Origin: Shewanella atlantica
Lineage (GTDB): Bacteria > Pseudomonadota > Gammaproteobacteria > Enterobacterales > Shewanellaceae
Reading direction: 5' to 3'
NCBI RefSeq assembly: GCF_003966265.1
Contig: NZ_RXNV01000007.1
Coordinates: forward strand, 1-64,000
DNA length: 64,000 bases
A program made the translations under genes and the position numbers. Below, piece after piece: positions 44,681 through 53,761 of the stretch (position 1 is the stretch's first letter; every line of letters begins with the position of its first letter). The notes beneath the pieces are model-generated. The model was not told where the DNA came from. It saw only the letters and a list, made by a program, of their open reading frames with translations, and did no database searches.

Positions 44681-46591
44681 TCAGAGAGCTGAACGAACCT
44701 CTTGTTCAATCTCTTCGATAGACTCCTGAATCTCTAACCATTCCATCTCACTCTCTTCCAACGCCTGAGTGAGCTTAGTTCTTTCATTTAAGACCTGGGT
44801 TAATTTAGCCTTGTTATCGGCCTCATACAAACTCATGTCGGCCAGCATCTCTTCGAGTTCAGATAAGCGGGAACTCGACTTCTGCTGTTCTTTTTCGAGC
44901 TTGAGCTGAACCTTTCGCATCGGCGATAATTTTTGGCGTAACTCGGCCTCTAAACGTTTTTGTAGCTTCTTATCCTGGGCAGGTTTAGCCTCCAGGCTGA
45001 CCTCTTCTTTGTTTGCCGCCTTGGCTGCATCGAGTAGCCATTGATGATAATCATCGAGATCACCATCGAAACTGCGCACCTGACCGCCGTCGACCAGGTA
45101 GTAATCGCTACAACTGAGTCTGAGCAGATGCCTGTCGTGAGATACGATAATCATCGCCCCCTCGAACGATTGTAACGCCATTGTCAGTGCATGGCGCATC
45201 TCGAGATCCAGGTGGTTTGTTGGCTCATCGAGAAGCAGAAGGTTAGGGCGTTGCCATACCAATAATGCCAATACTAAACGGGCCTTCTCTCCACCGGAGA
45301 AAGGACGAACAGGGGATAAAACCATGTCGCCATTGAAACCATAACAACCGAGGAAGTTTCTCAACTCCTGCTCACGCGTCGTCGGGGCCAGCCGTGACAG
45401 GTGCTGCAGTGGTGTATCATCGAGGCGAAGGCTCTCAAGTTGATGTTGCGCGAAATAGCCGATATTCAGGCCCGGGTTGGTCTCGTACTTTCCCTTCATC
45501 GGGGACAACTCTTCGGAGAGCAGTTTAATCAGGGTAGATTTACCCGCGCCATTACGTCCCAGCAGGCCTATACGAGCACCGGGAACCAGGTTCATTTGAA
45601 CGCTTTTTAAGATCTCGGTATCACCATAGCCCACGGACACTTTCTCCATGGTAACGAGTGGGTTTGGCAGGGTTTCCGGCTCACGAAATGCCATATGAAA
45701 CGGACTGTCGGCCTGTGAAGGTAACAGTTCTGTCATGCGTTCTAATGCTTTGAGGCGACTCTGTGCTTGTTTAGCTTTACTGGCCTTGTAGCGGAATCGG
45801 TCGACAAAGGACTGCATATGAGCCCGCTCTTTCTGTTGACGCTCGAAGGCTACCTGTTGTTGCGCCATGCGTTCGGCACGGATCCGCTCGAAGGCGGTAT
45901 AGTTGCCCTTGTAGTAGTTGAGCTTATGGTTTTCTACGTGAATGATTTCACTGACGATGCCATCGATAAAGTCTCTGTCGTGACTGATCAGGATGAGCGT
46001 GCCCTGATAGGCCTTAATCCAACCTTCGAGCCAATACATGGTATCTAAGTCAAGGTGGTTAGTTGGTTCATCGAGTAGCAGGAGATCTGAACGGCACAAC
46101 AGCGCCTGAGCCAGGTTGAGGCGCATACGCCAACCACCTGAAAAACTCCTGACCGGATTGGACTGCTCCGCTTCACTGAATCCCAGACCGGCTAATAGGC
46201 TGGCCGCACGCGAGCGAATGGCATAACCGCCAATGGCATCAATTTTCCCGTGCAGGTGGGCGATGGCATTACCATCATCATCTGCCTGAGCCTGATGGAG
46301 TTGGTTTTCAAGCTCGCGATATTCGACATCACCATCGATAACGTAATCCAGTGCCGATACCTCAAGGGCCGGCGTCTCCTGAGCAACCGTCGCTATCTGC
46401 CAGCCACTGGGCAGACTAATATCACCTTTATCTAAGCTTATTTTGCCTAAGATTAACGCGAGTAGTGATGATTTTCCTGTGCCGTTAGCACCGACTAAGC
46501 CCACTTTGTGGCCGGGATAGATAGTGAGAGAGGTTTCATCCAGAAGCGTTTTACTGCCGCGGATCAACTGTGCTTGATTGATGGATATCAT
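44681..46591 (-). CDS. yheS: ABC-F ATPase YheS
   Basis: A soluble ABC-F protein of 636 residues from the ATG at 46591, where the family N-terminus MISINQAQLIRGSK begins; the frame runs 17 codons further. Two ATPase domains: Walker A GANGTGKSS and signature FSGGWRMRLNLAQ, then GRNGAGKST and FSGGEKARLVLA, each with LLLLDEPTNHLDL. Between them lies the charged linker rich in Gln/Arg that reaches into the ribosome in this class, and the C-terminus is a coiled coil. No membrane segments. YheS is thought to help ribosomes stalled in translation. The flanking yheV, TIGR02444 and yheT genes support orthology. Confidence 0.93.
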   Translation of the reverse strand: MISINQAQLIRGSKTLLDETSLTIYPGHKVGLVGANGTGKSSLLALILGKISLDKGDISLPSGWQIATVAQETPALEVSALDYVIDGDVEYRELENQLHQAQADDDGNAIAHLHGKIDAIGGYAIRSRAASLLAGLGFSEAEQSNPVRSFSGGWRMRLNLAQALLCRSDLLLLDEPTNHLDLDTMYWLEGWIKAYQGTLILISHDRDFIDGIVSEIIHVENHKLNYYKGNYTAFERIRAERMAQQQVAFERQQKERAHMQSFVDRFRYKASKAKQAQSRLKALERMTELLPSQADSPFHMAFREPETLPNPLVTMEKVSVGYGDTEILKSVQMNLVPGARIGLLGRNGAGKSTLIKLLSEELSPMKGKYETNPGLNIGYFAQHQLESLRLDDTPLQHLSRLAPTTREQELRNFLGCYGFNGDMVLSPVRPFSGGEKARLVLALLVWQRPNLLLLDEPTNHLDLEMRHALTMALQSFEGAMIIVSHDRHLLRLSCSDYYLVDGGQVRSFDGDLDDYHQWLLDAAKAANKEEVSLEAKPAQDKKLQKRLEAELRQKLSPMRKVQLKLEKEQQKSSSRLSELEEMLADMSLYEADNKAKLTQVLNERTKLTQALEESEMEWLEIQESIEEIEQEVRSAL

Positions 46592-46784
46592 GGAGTACGA
46601 CTTGGTGATGTTCTGGAGACTATTGGGCAGATGATATCCCACAAACGGCTACCATTACCACAAACTGAACCACAAACTGCGTTACTAACAGGGGAAAATT
46701 GCCGAACAATACGGCGATTTTGCTTTGTTTATGGCAAAATAGACAGCTATTGAGTTGTGTTCCTAATCAAAGGTTGAGAGTTAA

Positions 46785-46985
46785 GTGGCTGAAGCTAGAG
46801 TGAAGAGACGTTTTGTTGCCGGTGCTAAGTGTCCTAAATGTAAGGCGATGGATAGCATAGTCCTGTTTAAAGTTAACGGTGTCGAAACGGTAGAGTGCAT
46901 CGACTGTGATTACAGTGAACAACAGACCGATGAAAAGGTGACTAACAAAGCCACCGGCGATGTGATCGGTGTATTTAAGCCTTAA
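46785..46985 (+). CDS. yheV: YheV family zinc-ribbon protein
   Basis: A 66-residue protein starting at GTG after GAGAG. RRFVAGAKCPKC and VECIDCDYSE provide two CxxC pairs of a small zinc ribbon, and the whole aligns with E. coli YheV (RKRFIAGAKCPAC, ending in IGIFHP compared with IGVFKP here). Function unknown. It is divergent from yheS. A hairpin built from GGTTCTAGG/CCTAGAACC (46992-47018) follows. Confidence 0.9.
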   Translation: MAEARVKRRFVAGAKCPKCKAMDSIVLFKVNGVETVECIDCDYSEQQTDEKVTNKATGDVIGVFKP

Positions 46986-47071
46986 AAATAAGGTTCTAGG
47001 TTACTAGAGCCTAGAACCCGATTCGATTCTATGTATCTTGTCGTTTAGCTATTTATCATTCAGCAACGGCC

Positions 47072-47791
47072 CTACAACTTATTAAGCCGCTTTTCCAGCA
47101 CGAAGCCGATAAGCCCTGAAGTGACCAGCAAGACGCCAAATATCTGTAGCCAGGCATTAACAGGTCTGGGCAACTGCTCCTGTTTATCGAAGAAGTAATG
47201 TCTTTTTCCTTTTTCCAGAATCACAGTGAACTCCGGCCCTCTATTTTCCGTGGTTAACAGGAAGCTATTGTCTCTGCGGTTTTCCATCTCCAGTCTTATC
47301 TCCTTCATTAAGGCTCTACCAGCTTCACCATCGGTATCGATACGGTGACGCCAGGATGAGAAGATATCATCGGGTTCATCAATCATAACCAGACCATGAG
47401 ACTGATACTGAAAGCGGCTCTCATTGAATAATTGCTTACTCGAACCGGTATAAAACAGGGTGACGCCTATGATGAGTAAAAGACTGGAGATGTAGAGATA
47501 ACGGCGTATGTTCTGTATCTTTAACTTACTTTTCTGCGCCAGTAATAGCTCGATATCGGGTATTAATTTGAGTTGCTGTTTATGCTTATCGGTGTCGAGA
47601 GCCTCGATAAACTCTTGAGTCGTGAGTGACAAGGCTGAAAGTAACTGTCTGAATATGTCGTTCGATGGCACTGACTTATCATTCTCTAGTTTAGAGAGAT
47701 AAGATTGCTCTATACCTGCTAACTCCGCCAGTTCCGGCTGGCTAAAGCCTCTTTCGTTTCTGAAGTGCTTGATCTGCTTTCCTAATGTCAT
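47072..47791 (-). CDS. Membrane-anchored XRE-family regulator
   Basis: A 239-residue protein: N-terminal Cro/CI helix-turn-helix (about 6-60, QPELAELAGIEQSYLSKLEND), a linker, a membrane segment (about 98-116), a periplasmic domain of roughly 90 residues rich in charged residues, and a second membrane segment near the C-terminus (about 212-231). This layout suggests a one-component sensor that binds DNA from the membrane in reply to a periplasmic cue. It stands alone between yheV and the octaheme cytochrome genes; which genes it controls is not shown. A terminator for the cytochrome gene separates it from them. Confidence 0.82.
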   Translation of the reverse strand: MTLGKQIKHFRNERGFSQPELAELAGIEQSYLSKLENDKSVPSNDIFRQLLSALSLTTQEFIEALDTDKHKQQLKLIPDIELLLAQKSKLKIQNIRRYLYISSLLLIIGVTLFYTGSSKQLFNESRFQYQSHGLVMIDEPDDIFSSWRHRIDTDGEAGRALMKEIRLEMENRRDNSFLLTTENRGPEFTVILEKGKRHYFFDKQEQLPRPVNAWLQIFGVLLVTSGLIGFVLEKRLNKL

Positions 47792-48093
47792 GCTCGATTC
47801 CTTGTGAGTATCATTTTATGAACGTGGGCTGCCGGCAACGAAGACTATTCTTTAGTATTCCAGCAAAAATATGAAGAGGAATATGAGTGGATATGGATGA
47901 ATATTAATTGATTTATCTATGCTCATGAGATCCGGAGGCTGAAACTCTTGAGCCAGATAGGTGAGGAGAGACAGGCTCTGCATGTGACTGATGTATGTTA
48001 GCAGTAATAGAGGCTCTGCTGCGAGTTCAGCGACGTCCGCTGCGCGGGCTAATGAAGCCGAGAGCGCCGGCCGGCAGATAATTTAGTAACACC

Positions 48094-48129
48094 ACAAAAA
48101 AATGCCAGTCGATATCATCGACTGGCATT
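48094..48129 (-). terminator. Intrinsic terminator of the first octaheme gene
   Basis: AATGCCAGTCGAT and ATCGACTGGCATT (48101-48129) form a 13-bp stem followed on the minus strand by a T run. It lies 64 bases after the stop codon. The rest of the 47792-48192 spacer holds no gene I can support. Confidence 0.88.
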
Positions 48130-48192
48130 GCCCTGGACCATTACCTCAAGGGACTGATTTCAGAGGTTTTGCCTCAGGAAATTGCAGGAAAA

Positions 48193-49803
48193 CTATTGTT
48201 TATGAATTTTTCCTATCTTAGTGGCTCTCAAGTCATAGTCCTCAGCATGACATCCGGAACAGCTGTCCCAGGCGCGAAGCCAAGGCTTCTGCCACTTGCC
48301 GTCTGCGGAGAAGTGTCTTGGGTCTTCCTTTGCCCCCTCGAGATCGATCTTGAGCAAGTGAGATGAACCTGGCATATGGCAATCTTTACACTCAGCGATG
48401 AACTCGTGGGCGGCTGAAGCCATATCACTGCCAGGGACGTTGTCAAACTCCATGTCATGACAGTCAGTACACTGTCTTACCATCGCATCTCCGTGACCCG
48501 GTTGATCCTGATAGTGTTCAGACCGGTGAGGGTTATGACAAGTATTACAGGTGAAGTCTTTCTTCTTACCCATTAACTCGCCGGTGTCCGGATCGGCGCC
48601 TATCAAGGTTGAAGCCGCATGACGGCCACCACGGCCATCCTTGCGCCCTTCGGGGCTAAAGACGTTGTCGACTCTCTTCAAACGTGCGCCCAGGCTAGGT
48701 GCTCCAAACTTTTGCTCGAAGGGAGACTCATAGTCCGGGTAGCGTCTGACGGCGTCATCTGTGGTATGACACTCTTTACAGTTAGCCGCCTTGCCATATC
48801 CCATATCATCTGCGGTGTAATCTCCAGGAACGCGTGCTTCAGCTATCCTGACAATGTTATGTTTTGCCGGAGCCTTAATATGCTCACTACCGGCGCCATG
48901 ACAACTCTCACACTGAACGCCGGTCATCTTGAACGTTCCGCCCATTCCAGGCATATCATCTTGTCTGTTCAGGTTTCGGTTATCACCGGCACCTTCGGTG
49001 TAATCTTTCCAGCCTGTAGTGTGGCATCTGCCGCAGTAATCGTATGGGGTTCCATCCGGCGCCCTCTCAGGATAGTGCGGGAACATCTTAGTCACTGTCC
49101 CACCTAAAGGCTGAGCAGGAGCCACCACATTTGTACCATCGATAACATAACCATTATTATCGATAAACAAAGCGACACTCTTGTAGCCACCGATAACATA
49201 GCTGATATCTGCCCAGCTCTGTGGTTTACCCAAGGTGTTAGTGACTCCGTCCATTGTCTCTATGGAACCATTGAGAGTTGTAAATGGATACACAGGCTCC
49301 TTGCCGTCTATAATCTTAGTCAACTTAAAGTTATGACCTGTCTCATAGTAGGTCTTCTTATCCGTATGACAGGCGATACAGGTCTCTGTACCGACATAAG
49401 TCAAAGCCGCCCCGCTTGCTGTCACAACGACGGTGACAGTCGAGCCCGCCTCGCCGCCGTTACCATCTGAGATGGTGTAGTTGATTAATGTGGTACCGAC
49501 CTCAACGGGTTCAAACAAGATCTTATTATCTTGTATCGATGCCGTTCCCGTTCCCTCTGTTACCGTCACCGTTCCGATAGTCAATGCGTCACCATCGGGA
49601 TCGGTATCGTTGGCCAAAGCGTCTATTAATATACTGCTACCGATAACGGTTTCAGCATCGCTTGGGTTAGCAATTGGTGGATTATTATCTTCTGGTGGAG
49701 GAACCGGATCGTCGTTATCGCTACCACAAGCCACCAGTAAAGAGATCATACTGGCAAGTATTAACTTCTTATATGGAGTGCGTATATCTGAAATGTTCAT
49801 CAT
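48193..49803 (-). CDS. Octaheme c-type cytochrome lipoprotein with cadherin-like domain
   Basis: A 536-residue lipoprotein: lipobox LLVAC (Cys26), an acidic/proline linker, one cadherin/Big-like domain (about 43-130, ANDTDPDGDALTI and YTISDGNGG) and a haem domain with eight CxxCH sites (first at 142; CIACH, CGRCH, CESCH, CKECH, CNTCH, CTDCH, CKDCH, CSGCH). It has no active-site Lys variant of haem binding like that in nitrite reductases, so its role is open: extracellular electron transfer or reduction of a small molecule. It is a close paralog of the gene at 50403-52010. Both share a terminator design and an upstream motif. No partner porin gene (MtrB type) is present. Confidence 0.88.
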   Translation of the reverse strand: MMNISDIRTPYKKLILASMISLLVACGSDNDDPVPPPEDNNPPIANPSDAETVIGSSILIDALANDTDPDGDALTIGTVTVTEGTGTASIQDNKILFEPVEVGTTLINYTISDGNGGEAGSTVTVVVTASGAALTYVGTETCIACHTDKKTYYETGHNFKLTKIIDGKEPVYPFTTLNGSIETMDGVTNTLGKPQSWADISYVIGGYKSVALFIDNNGYVIDGTNVVAPAQPLGGTVTKMFPHYPERAPDGTPYDYCGRCHTTGWKDYTEGAGDNRNLNRQDDMPGMGGTFKMTGVQCESCHGAGSEHIKAPAKHNIVRIAEARVPGDYTADDMGYGKAANCKECHTTDDAVRRYPDYESPFEQKFGAPSLGARLKRVDNVFSPEGRKDGRGGRHAASTLIGADPDTGELMGKKKDFTCNTCHNPHRSEHYQDQPGHGDAMVRQCTDCHDMEFDNVPGSDMASAAHEFIAECKDCHMPGSSHLLKIDLEGAKEDPRHFSADGKWQKPWLRAWDSCSGCHAEDYDLRATKIGKIHKQ

Positions 49804-50167
49804 GATATGCCCTTAATATATTTATTACTTAATATATTGGATATTTTTATTTTAGAATTATTAACACAGTCAAAAATAAACGTTCTTCGGTTGTAGCTAA
49901 TCATTGCGAGTTAGTAAAACCTTATAAAACAACGAGTTTAAGCTCGACTGTATATCTGGGATTAAAATATGAACTGAGATTTATAAATTAAATACTTCAT
50001 ATACAAACAAGTTTTAAACCTCCGATGCACTAAAAAAATGCAGTTACCGACGATATATAAAATACGGTCTTTTTTCGGTGTCTCTATTTGTGTGTAACAA
50101 AAGCCTTTAACTCTTTACAACTCATACTTTAATACCCTAAAAGTAGTAGAAAGCCCCCACCTCTGGC

Positions 50168-50206
50168 ATGGAGATATGGGAACAAAAATGGTAATTATCG
50201 AACCTG
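50168..50206. promoter_or_regulatory. Phased operator-like motif before the first octaheme gene
   Basis: ATGGTAATTATCGAACCTG (50188) and a weaker copy ATGGAGATATGGGAACAAA (50168) start 20 bases apart. They match the three-copy motif at 52181-52239 before the second octaheme gene. They lie about 365-400 bases upstream of the start codon. Confidence 0.55.
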
Positions 50207-50324
50207 GCGGTTATTGTGTGAGAACAAACAGCGTGGTTTTGGCTAGTTCAGCTTCACGATAGTAAACGGGCGGTACACTCGGCTAAAAATGGAGGGGCAA
50301 TGGGGTCGCTATCGGACTGAATTG

Positions 50325-50357
50325 CAAAAAAATGCCAGCCACTATCTGTGGCTGGCT
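50325..50357 (-). terminator. Intrinsic terminator of the second octaheme gene
   Basis: GCCAGCCAC and GTGGCTGGC (50334-50357) form a 9-bp stem followed by a T run on the minus strand. Same placement as the terminator of the first octaheme gene. Confidence 0.85.
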
Positions 50358-50402
50358 AAGGCTAAGGCGATGGCGATGCCCTAGAAGGTTGCAGGTAAAC
50401 GA

Positions 50403-52010
50403 TTATTTATGAATTTGTCCAATCTTTGCGGCTCTCTCGTCGTAGTCATTTTCGTGACAACCTGAGCAGCTATCCCAGGCGCGAAGCCAGGGCTTCTGCC
50501 ACTTGCCGTCTGCGGAGAAGTGTCTTGGGTCTTCCTTTTCCCCCTCGAGATCGATCTTAAACAGGTGAGATTCGCCCGGCATATGGCAATCTTTACACTC
50601 AGCGATGAACTCGTGAGCTGCTGCTCCACCACCATCAGGCGCATTAGCAAACTCTTTGCTATGACAGTCACTACACTGTTTTACCATCGCATCTTCGTGA
50701 CCAGGTTGGTCCTGGTAGTGTTCAGACCGGTGAGGGTTATGACAGGTTGAGCAGGCGAAGTCCTTCTTCTTACCCATTAACTCGCCGCTGTCCGGATCGG
50801 CGCCTATCAAGGTTGAAGCCGCATGGCGACCACCACGGCCATCCTTGCGTCCTTCAGGGCTAAAGACGTTGTCGACTCTCTTCAAGCGTGCGCCCAGGCT
50901 AGGTGCTCCAAACTTTTGCTCGAAGGGAGACTCATAGTCCGGGTAGCGTCTGACGGCGTCATCTGTGGTATGACACTCTTTACAGGCGGCCGCCTTGCCA
51001 TATCCCATATCATCTGCGGTGAAATCACCTGGAACACGGGCTTCTGCTATTCTAACGATGTTATCTTTTGCCGGAGCCTTAGCATGTTTACTACCGGCGC
51101 CATGACAACTCTCACACTGAACCCCGGTCATACTGAACGTGCCGCCCATTCCAGGCATATCATCTTGTCTGTTCAGGTTTCGGTTATCGCCGGCACCTTC
51201 GGTGTAATCCTTCCAACCTGTAGTGTGACATCTGCCGCAGTAATCGTATGGGGTTCCATCCGGCGCCCTCTCAGGATAGTGTGGGAACATCTTAGTCACT
51301 GTCTCACCCAAAGGCATCGCAGGACTCACCACATTTGTACCATCGATAACATAGCCATTGGTATCGACAAACAAAGCAACACTCTTGTAGCCACCGATAA
51401 CATAGCTGATATCTGCCCAGCTGGCTGGTTTACCCAGAGTGTTAGTGACTCCGTCCATTGTCTCTATGGAACCATTGAGAGTTGTAAATGGATACACAGG
51501 CTCCTTACCGTCTATAACTTTAGTCAACTTAAAGTTATGGCCTGTCTCATAATAGGTCTTCTTATCTGTATGGCAGGAGAGACAAGTATCAGTACCAACA
51601 TAACTCAAGGTGTCAGCGGTTACGGTGATTGTGACTCCCGATTCGGCGGCGCCTCCGTTACCATCGGAGATGCTGTAGTTCAGTGTAGTGGTACCGGCCA
51701 GCTCCGGAGTAAACCGGATCTGGTTGCTTTCAATGGTTGCGGTGCCACTGCCGTCAATCAGCGTCACCGCTTCTATGGTTAGTGCATCGCCGTCGGCATC
51801 TGTATCGTTAGACAGGGCATCGATCAGTATGCTGCTTCCCACAAGGGTATCGGCTTCGTTCGGGTTCGCAACCGGAGCGGTATTCTCCGCCGGCTGTGGA
51901 GGCTCAGGAGTTGGAGCTGGGTCATCACTGCCACAAGCCGCCAGCATACCTATCATGCAGGCAAGTGCTAGCTTCCTGTATGGTACGCTTATATTTATCG
52001 TATTCATCAT
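50403..52010 (-). CDS. Octaheme c-type cytochrome lipoprotein, paralog
   Basis: A lipoprotein of 535 residues from the ATG at 52010, matching the start of its paralog; the frame extends six codons further. Lipobox MLAAC, acidic/proline linker, one cadherin/Big-like domain and eight CxxCH sites (CLSCH, CGRCH, CESCH, CKECH, CSTCH, CSDCH, CKDCH, CSGCH). Large parts of the haem domain are identical to the neighbour, both in protein and DNA, while the N-terminal domain has drifted more, so this is a tandem duplication. GGGA precedes the start. Three phased copies of a motif lie 170-230 bases upstream, and an AraC regulator gene lies next door. Confidence 0.88.
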   Translation of the reverse strand: MMNTINISVPYRKLALACMIGMLAACGSDDPAPTPEPPQPAENTAPVANPNEADTLVGSSILIDALSNDTDADGDALTIEAVTLIDGSGTATIESNQIRFTPELAGTTTLNYSISDGNGGAAESGVTITVTADTLSYVGTDTCLSCHTDKKTYYETGHNFKLTKVIDGKEPVYPFTTLNGSIETMDGVTNTLGKPASWADISYVIGGYKSVALFVDTNGYVIDGTNVVSPAMPLGETVTKMFPHYPERAPDGTPYDYCGRCHTTGWKDYTEGAGDNRNLNRQDDMPGMGGTFSMTGVQCESCHGAGSKHAKAPAKDNIVRIAEARVPGDFTADDMGYGKAAACKECHTTDDAVRRYPDYESPFEQKFGAPSLGARLKRVDNVFSPEGRKDGRGGRHAASTLIGADPDSGELMGKKKDFACSTCHNPHRSEHYQDQPGHEDAMVKQCSDCHSKEFANAPDGGGAAAHEFIAECKDCHMPGESHLFKIDLEGEKEDPRHFSADGKWQKPWLRAWDSCSGCHENDYDERAAKIGQIHK

Positions 52011-52180
52011 TATCTTTCCCGTAATCATATTTAATAGATTATCTTTTTACACATTAGGTATCGCACCAACATAGCTTCCTAATTTTATGGGGGTTTTAGG
52101 TGAATAGAGCTTGTTGCTCGAACGTAAACTATGTAAGTGGTACGATATGGGGAAGTTAATTAATTACCCTTGTGAACAGC

Positions 52181-52239
52181 ATGGACTTATCGAACCAGAA
52201 ATGGCGATAATCGAACCTGATAAGGATTCTTTGAACCAG
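52181..52239. promoter_or_regulatory. Three phased operator-like repeats before the second octaheme gene
   Basis: ATGGACTTATCGAACCAG (52181), ATGGCGATAATCGAACCTG (52201) and a variant ending TTTGAACCAG (52222-52239) start 20 and 21 bases apart, near two helical turns. Shared core: ATGG-N6-TCGAACC. The same core occurs before the paralogous gene. AraC proteins often bind such direct repeats; the AraC gene at 52466 is the nearest candidate. Confidence 0.6.
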
Positions 52240-52465
52240 AGAGTGGATGGAGGGATAGATTGACTCCCTTAATACCTGTTTAAGTAGATATTTAATCAAT
52301 TCAGAGCCCCCTCATTTTTATTAAGTTAAGGTTAATTGAAAGAGAGATAGCTGCTTCTTTTTAAGTGAATACAGAGCTTATGTGGAAGTTTTTTTGGGGG
52401 GCACTGGCTTGGAAATTACTTTTCACCTCCAGGCATCAACCGGAGCCTATCAGGATTAAAATGGA

Positions 52466-53347
52466 TTAGCCTTTTGTGGTCTCTTTGAATTGAGATGGCG
52501 TGAGAAGGGTGTTTCTTTTGAAGAACTTAACGAAGTAAGTGACATCATCGAAGCCCAGATCATAGGCTATCTGCTGCACCTGAGAGTTATCTATGGTGAG
52601 TCTGCGCTTTATCTCCAGAATGATATGCGCATCAATCAGTTGTTTGGCGGTTTGGTTGCACGCCAGCTTACAGATCTGATTCAGATATTTGTAAGAGATA
52701 TGTATCATGTCGGCGTAGACGGAGGCATCTCTGGTGACAGTGAACTTCTTCTCTATCAATGATATAAACTGACTGAACCTTTGTGCCTGCACTTCGTTTA
52801 ACTGCTCGATATGACTCGTTCTTTGCTGGCTTAATTTTAGCAGTAGCGAAGAGAAAATAAGCTGAAGGAGCAGGTTGTCACAATTCTCGCTTGCCTGTTC
52901 CTTATCGATCTCTTTTAAAAAATTATCACAACTCTCATTAGTTGATTGGTCCATAACAAAAACGGGTGAATGTGCCGTCGCCAGGTGAGTGGGGGTGAAC
53001 AGCGGCATTCTGACGTTGGCTCGAATTTCGTCAAAAAATTTCTCTGTGACATTGATCATCTTCCCCTTGGGACGATTTTTTAGATCAAAGGCCTGTATCT
53101 GATTCTTGTTGACGGCGATGAAGCTACCTTGCCTGAATGGATAGTAATTACAATCGATGAAGTGGCTGCCTTCCCCCTGAGTGATATAGATAAAGCAGAA
53201 GTAATGGAGCCTGTGAGGCTTTGAGGGATCATGATCATACTTAGGTAGTTTCTTGTAGAATTTGTCGAGATCTAAAACCTCTATTCCGGACTTTTCGCTG
53301 CTTGGAGCCCGATACTTAATGTCTGGTATATCAGTAAATTTATCCAT
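52466..53347 (-). CDS. AraC-family transcriptional regulator
   Basis: A 293-residue regulator. The N-terminal half looks like a cupin effector domain (YITQGEGSHFIDCNYYPFRQGSFIAVNKNQIQAF), and the C-terminal half holds the two AraC helix-turn-helix units (YADMIHISYKYLNQICKLACNQTAKQLIDAHIILEIKRRL, then VQQIAYDLGFDDVTYFVKFFKRNTLLTPSQFK). It is transcribed in the same direction as the octaheme genes and lies about 450 bases ahead of the second one. Phased repeats in between are candidate sites. The effector is unknown; most AraC proteins of this shape respond to small organic molecules. Confidence 0.88.
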   Translation of the reverse strand: MDKFTDIPDIKYRAPSSEKSGIEVLDLDKFYKKLPKYDHDPSKPHRLHYFCFIYITQGEGSHFIDCNYYPFRQGSFIAVNKNQIQAFDLKNRPKGKMINVTEKFFDEIRANVRMPLFTPTHLATAHSPVFVMDQSTNESCDNFLKEIDKEQASENCDNLLLQLIFSSLLLKLSQQRTSHIEQLNEVQAQRFSQFISLIEKKFTVTRDASVYADMIHISYKYLNQICKLACNQTAKQLIDAHIILEIKRRLTIDNSQVQQIAYDLGFDDVTYFVKFFKRNTLLTPSQFKETTKG

Positions 53348-53698
53348 TTAGCTTCAAGTCATCGTGTTTATTTAATAGAGCCTTGCGGCATAAAGCGTGC
53401 AGTATTTCGTAGAGGTGATTGTGCTGAAATTGTTATCAATACGTCAACTTCAAATCTGATGATAGGGCTTGAGGTATTCAAATGGAATAAAATTGTGTAT
53501 ACCCCATGCTGATATCTGAGCCAGATCCCAAATATTTAGTCGTGTCGTGCTTAGAAACAACAGCCGACTCCCATGGTACATCATTAAGTTGCCAGTCATT
53601 TTACCTGAAATGCTTAAGCTGTTCGGTTGGAGCTTCCGGCATCGAGCATAATCTTATGCTCAGCATGCCTGTCGGCTCCATACTCCGAGGCTTCATTA
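53348..53698. other. Spacer between the AraC and chemoreceptor genes
   Basis: No gene can be supported. A strong hairpin GAGCATAA/TTATGCTC (53644-53661) lies here, without a T run, possibly downstream of the chemoreceptor transcript on the minus strand. Confidence 0.4.
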
Positions 53699-53761
53699 CT
53701 TAAAGCTTAAAGCTTAAAACTTAAAACTTAAAACTTAAAACTTAAAACTTAAAACTTAAAC
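53699..53761 (-). repeat. Heptamer tandem array at the chemoreceptor 3' end
   Basis: Nine 7-base units (CTTAAAA and variants on the plus strand, TTTTAAG on the gene strand) run across the stop codon of the chemoreceptor gene. The last codons (Phe-Lys-Phe-stop) are themselves part of the array. The same heptamer occurs after czcA at 38771-38826. Confidence 0.9.

Noticed and set aside
50823..51782. Open frame of 319 codons opposite the second octaheme gene
   Set aside because: A parallel open frame exists opposite the paralog; both follow from codon bias of the haem gene and show no ribosome binding site or known domain.
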